Positions 62,044 to 64,000 of a stretch of DNA of 64,000 bases are shown here, one piece after another; position 1 is the first letter of the stretch; every line of letters begins with the position of its first letter. The DNA is from Streptomyces sp. MMBL 11-1 (GTDB lineage Bacteria > Actinomycetota > Actinomycetes > Streptomycetales > Streptomycetaceae). The notes under the pieces were generated by a model, which saw only the letters and a list, made by a program, of their open reading frames with translations, was not told where the DNA came from and searched no databases. Location of the stretch: positions 434,001 through 498,000 of the forward strand of contig NZ_CP117709.1 in assembly GCF_028622875.1 (NCBI RefSeq), read 5' to 3'. The translations under genes and the position numbers were made by a program.

Positions 62044-62115
62044 CGCTCGGCTCACCAAGCCGCCGGCGGCTCCGGCTCACACGGCCGTCGGCGGCTCTCG
62101 GCGCGTCGGCGGCTG

Positions 62116-63147
62116 TCAGCTCGTCAGGGGTGTGCGCAGCGCCGAGCGCCCGTCACGCCACGCCGCCAGCAGGTGATCCCCGAGGAGGTCCTCCAGGTGA
62201 CCGGTCGCCTCGATGCCCAGGACGATGTCGGCCGCCAGTGCGGGCTCGTCCTCCAGCAGGCCGCCGATCACCTCGTGGCGCACCACCTGTTCGTGGACCG
62301 CGTCGGCTTCCACGTGCTCGTCGTAGAACCGCTGGGCCGCGCCGCCCGCGCCCGCGCGGCGCAGCGCCTCGGCCAGCCTCCTCGACCCGGGTGACGAGGT
62401 GATCTCCACGGCGGCGAAGTGCCCGACCAGCGCGCCGCGCAGCCGCCGGTGGAGTCCGAACAGGGACATCAGGTTGACCGTGGCGAGCGCCTGGGCGGGC
62501 GCGGCGTCGAGGTAGCGGCCGTACCGCGCGTCGAGGCCGAGGTCGGTCATCAGGTCGGCGAAGAGCTGGGCGTGGATGTCCTCCGCCCGGCCCGCTCCGA
62601 ATTCGTCGAACTCCACGGCGACCATCGCCGCCTTCGCCCGGCCGCGCAGCCTGGGGACCACCCACAGATGCGGATCGGCTTCCTTCAGGTGGTACAGGGA
62701 GCGCACGGCGGCGTACTCGCGCAGCTGCCACAGCTCCCCCTCCCGCTGGAGGTGGTGGCTGACGCTGTGGCCGTCGTCCCCGACGGGTTCCAGCTGGAGC
62801 GCGTCGACCGCCTGCGCCACGTCCTTCCCACCCGGGCCGCTGTCACGGCGCAGGGCGTCCAGGAAGACGTCCTCGGCCGCGGCGCGCACGCCGAGCAGGG
62901 CGGGGTCCCATTCCAGACGCTCGTCCACGCCCGTGAACCCCCGGTAGTGGAGCTCGTACAGGACGTACAGGAGCAGGTGCAGGTCGTCCCCGTACGGGTC
63001 GGAGCGGCGGACCGCCCCGGGATCGGGCAGGCCGGTGCCGCCGCCCGCCAGTACGGCGAGGACGTTCTCACTCAGGGGTCCGCGCGCCCGGGGAAGTCCG
63101 GAGGGGGCGGCGGGGCCCCTGTCGGTGGTGGTGGCCGGGGTCGTCAC
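62116..63147 (-). CDS. Haem-oxygenase-like iron-containing redox enzyme
   Basis: 343 residues from GTG 63147, with GGAGGA upstream. All-helical haem-oxygenase-like (HDO) fold: YELHYRGFTGVDERLEWDP, EYAAVRSLYHLKEADPHLW, AAMVAVEFDEFGAGRAEDIH, HGH-like AVEITSSPG and YDEHVEADAVHEQVVRHEV. Glu and His ligands for a non-haem diiron site are visible in FDEFG and DEHVEADAVHE. Such enzymes catalyse oxidative N-oxygenation, desaturation or C-C cleavage. Translationally coupled to a CDGSH protein (GTGA overlap). Confidence 0.85.
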   Translation of the reverse strand: MTTPATTTDRGPAAPSGLPRARGPLSENVLAVLAGGGTGLPDPGAVRRSDPYGDDLHLLLYVLYELHYRGFTGVDERLEWDPALLGVRAAAEDVFLDALRRDSGPGGKDVAQAVDALQLEPVGDDGHSVSHHLQREGELWQLREYAAVRSLYHLKEADPHLWVVPRLRGRAKAAMVAVEFDEFGAGRAEDIHAQLFADLMTDLGLDARYGRYLDAAPAQALATVNLMSLFGLHRRLRGALVGHFAAVEITSSPGSRRLAEALRRAGAGGAAQRFYDEHVEADAVHEQVVRHEVIGGLLEDEPALAADIVLGIEATGHLEDLLGDHLLAAWRDGRSALRTPLTS

Positions 63148-63407
63148 GGTCGGGAGTCCTCCTCGCCCTCCTGGGGCTGTCGGCCGCCGGGCGGGGCCCC
63201 GGAGGGCCCGGCGGGCTTGCGGCGGCGGTGGCTGGTGTCGCACCAGGGGTAGGCGCGGCTGCGGCGGCAGGTGCAGACGGCGACGACGAAGCGGTCGGAC
63301 CGGGCCGTCGTGCCGTCGTCGCCCACGACCTCGACCGGCCCTTCCACCAGAATCGGGCCTTTCGGGTTCAGCACCACGCGTCGCGGTTTCTCATTCCTTC
63401 CGGGCAC
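63144..63407 (-). CDS. CDGSH iron-sulfur domain protein
   Basis: 87 residues. The 2Fe-2S motif CTCRRSRAYPWCDTSH (about 45-60) has the three Cys and one His of the CDGSH fold; an N-terminal strand region PKGPILVEGPVEVVGDDG precedes it. A Pro/Gly-rich tail follows. It probably transfers electrons or iron-sulfur clusters. The stop overlaps the start of the iron enzyme by four bases, and the start overlaps the upstream methyltransferase by 17, so three genes form a coupled operon; it may be the electron donor of the iron enzyme. Confidence 0.92.
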   Translation of the reverse strand: MPGRNEKPRRVVLNPKGPILVEGPVEVVGDDGTTARSDRFVVAVCTCRRSRAYPWCDTSHRRRKPAGPSGAPPGGRQPQEGEEDSRP

Positions 63408-64000
63408 GGATCACCACCAGTTCTTCGCGGTCCAGATGGTCCCGCAGCAGGCCCCGGGCCCGCAGCCAGGCGGCCCGGCCGCGGGTGACCGGTCCGAACG
63501 GGATCGTCACCCGGTCGGTCACCGTGACGTCCAGCCCGGCCTCGGACAGCCGGCCGACCGTGTCCTCGGGCCGGCTCAGTCCCGACTGGACCAGCAGGAG
63601 CAGACCGCCGGGGCGCAGGGCGGCGAAGGCGTCGTCGCAGATGCGGTCGAGGACGGCCCGGCCGTCGGGGCCCGCGTCCCAGGAGCGGCCGGCCCCGTGA
63701 CGGGGTACGGACAGACCGGGGGCGGGAACGTACGGGGGGTTGCTGACGACGGCGTCGAACGTGCGGCCCGGCAGGGCCCGGAGCAGGTCCCCCCGCCGTA
63801 CGGTGACGGGCAGCCGGGCGAGCGCGGTGTTCAGCCGTGCGGACGCCACGGCCCGGCGGCTGATGTCCACCGCGGTGACGCGGGCGCCGAGCCGGGCGGC
63901 GTGCACGGCCAGTGCGCCGCTCCCGGTGCAGAGATCCAGCAGGTCCGTGCCCGGGCCGATTCCCTCGCGGCGCATGGCCAGGGCGAGGAGAAGCGTGTCG
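63391..64000 (-). CDS. HemK2/MTQ2-like methyltransferase (5' end beyond window)
   Basis: At least 202 residues; the N-terminus lies beyond 64000. The visible start DTLLLALAMRREGI precedes the SAM site LLDLCTGSGALAVHAARLGA, and SNPPYVPAPGL contains NPPY, the glutamine-amide methylation motif of N5-glutamine methyltransferases. MTQ2/HemK2 forms modify release factors or other proteins. It heads the operon with CDGSH and iron-enzyme genes. Confidence 0.87.
   Translation of the reverse strand, partial: DTLLLALAMRREGIGPGTDLLDLCTGSGALAVHAARLGARVTAVDISRRAVASARLNTALARLPVTVRRGDLLRALPGRTFDAVVSNPPYVPAPGLSVPRHGAGRSWDAGPDGRAVLDRICDDAFAALRPGGLLLLVQSGLSRPEDTVGRLSEAGLDVTVTDRVTIPFGPVTRGRAAWLRARGLLRDHLDREELVVIRARKE

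Noticed and set aside
1..64000. CRISPR array, transposase, integrase or attachment site
   Set aside because: No regularly spaced repeats, no transposase or integrase motifs and no tRNA-linked direct repeat were seen.

Overview
The window is about 72-75% G+C, with strong G/C bias at third codon positions and many GTG starts. It carries several Ser/Thr kinases, TerD proteins, MbtH-, DUF6027- and DUF5709-type small proteins and a GlnA4-like glutamine synthetase locus. Together these point to a Streptomyces (or very close actinomycete) chromosome. I saw no rRNA, tRNA, CRISPR array, insertion sequence, phage gene or origin.

Layout. 1-3087: a small accessory island with a DUF6027 protein (minus, cut by the window edge), a 43-residue peptide, an MbtH-like protein, a B12-binding radical SAM enzyme and a 52-codon remnant where the island meets ordinary chromosome. 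3063-10925: housekeeping and accessory genes (FUSC membrane protein, small membrane protein behind a 36-bp palindrome, Lrp regulator, HAD phosphatase, Ser/Thr kinase, aldo/keto reductase, secreted GH16 glucanase, LigD-type phosphoesterase). 10959-17413: a 1634-residue HEAT-repeat protein divergent from a geranylgeranyl-reductase-family oxidoreductase. 17535-24824: a minus operon of two CNNM/CorC proteins and a family 5 uracil-DNA glycosylase, then a BlaI repressor/M56 protease pair, then two TerD proteins and a membrane protein on the plus strand; two BlaI-type operators lie in this stretch. 24901-33359: an ethanolamine/polyamine-type gamma-glutamylation locus (permease, GntR repressor, GlnA4-like synthetase, aldehyde dehydrogenase, SDR, class I amidotransferase hydrolase) closed by a PucR regulator and a coupled 50-residue membrane peptide.

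33542-45141: a plus-strand run of nine genes, several with stop/start overlaps: DUF3068, GT4 glycosyltransferase, methyltransferase, an AftD/DUF3367-type giant membrane glycosyltransferase, a condensation-like acyltransferase, a second methyltransferase, a DMT-type membrane protein, a Trm112-like protein and an FkbM methyltransferase. It reads as a pathway for an extracytoplasmic, methylated and probably acylated glycan. 45269-52592: a receptor-type Ser/Thr kinase, then a divergent unit of a Sll1717-like P-loop ATPase facing a coiled-coil/two-helix membrane protein translationally coupled to a soluble Ser/Thr kinase. The membrane protein gene has an early TTA codon, suggesting bldA dependence. 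This is the best candidate in the window for an undescribed signalling or conflict system.

52667-64000: acyl-CoA dehydrogenase/oxidase with a PadR regulator and perfect operator, an Orn/Lys/Arg decarboxylase-family PLP enzyme, a CocE/NonD hydrolase next to an ATP-grasp ligase, a stress-type trio (plasmid-stabilisation-like protein, DUF5709, HAD phosphatase) behind a SigB-like promoter, and a coupled minus operon of HemK2-like methyltransferase (cut by the window edge), CDGSH iron-sulfur protein and haem-oxygenase-like iron enzyme. Family names come from recognising motifs and family-typical sequence by eye; no database search was run.
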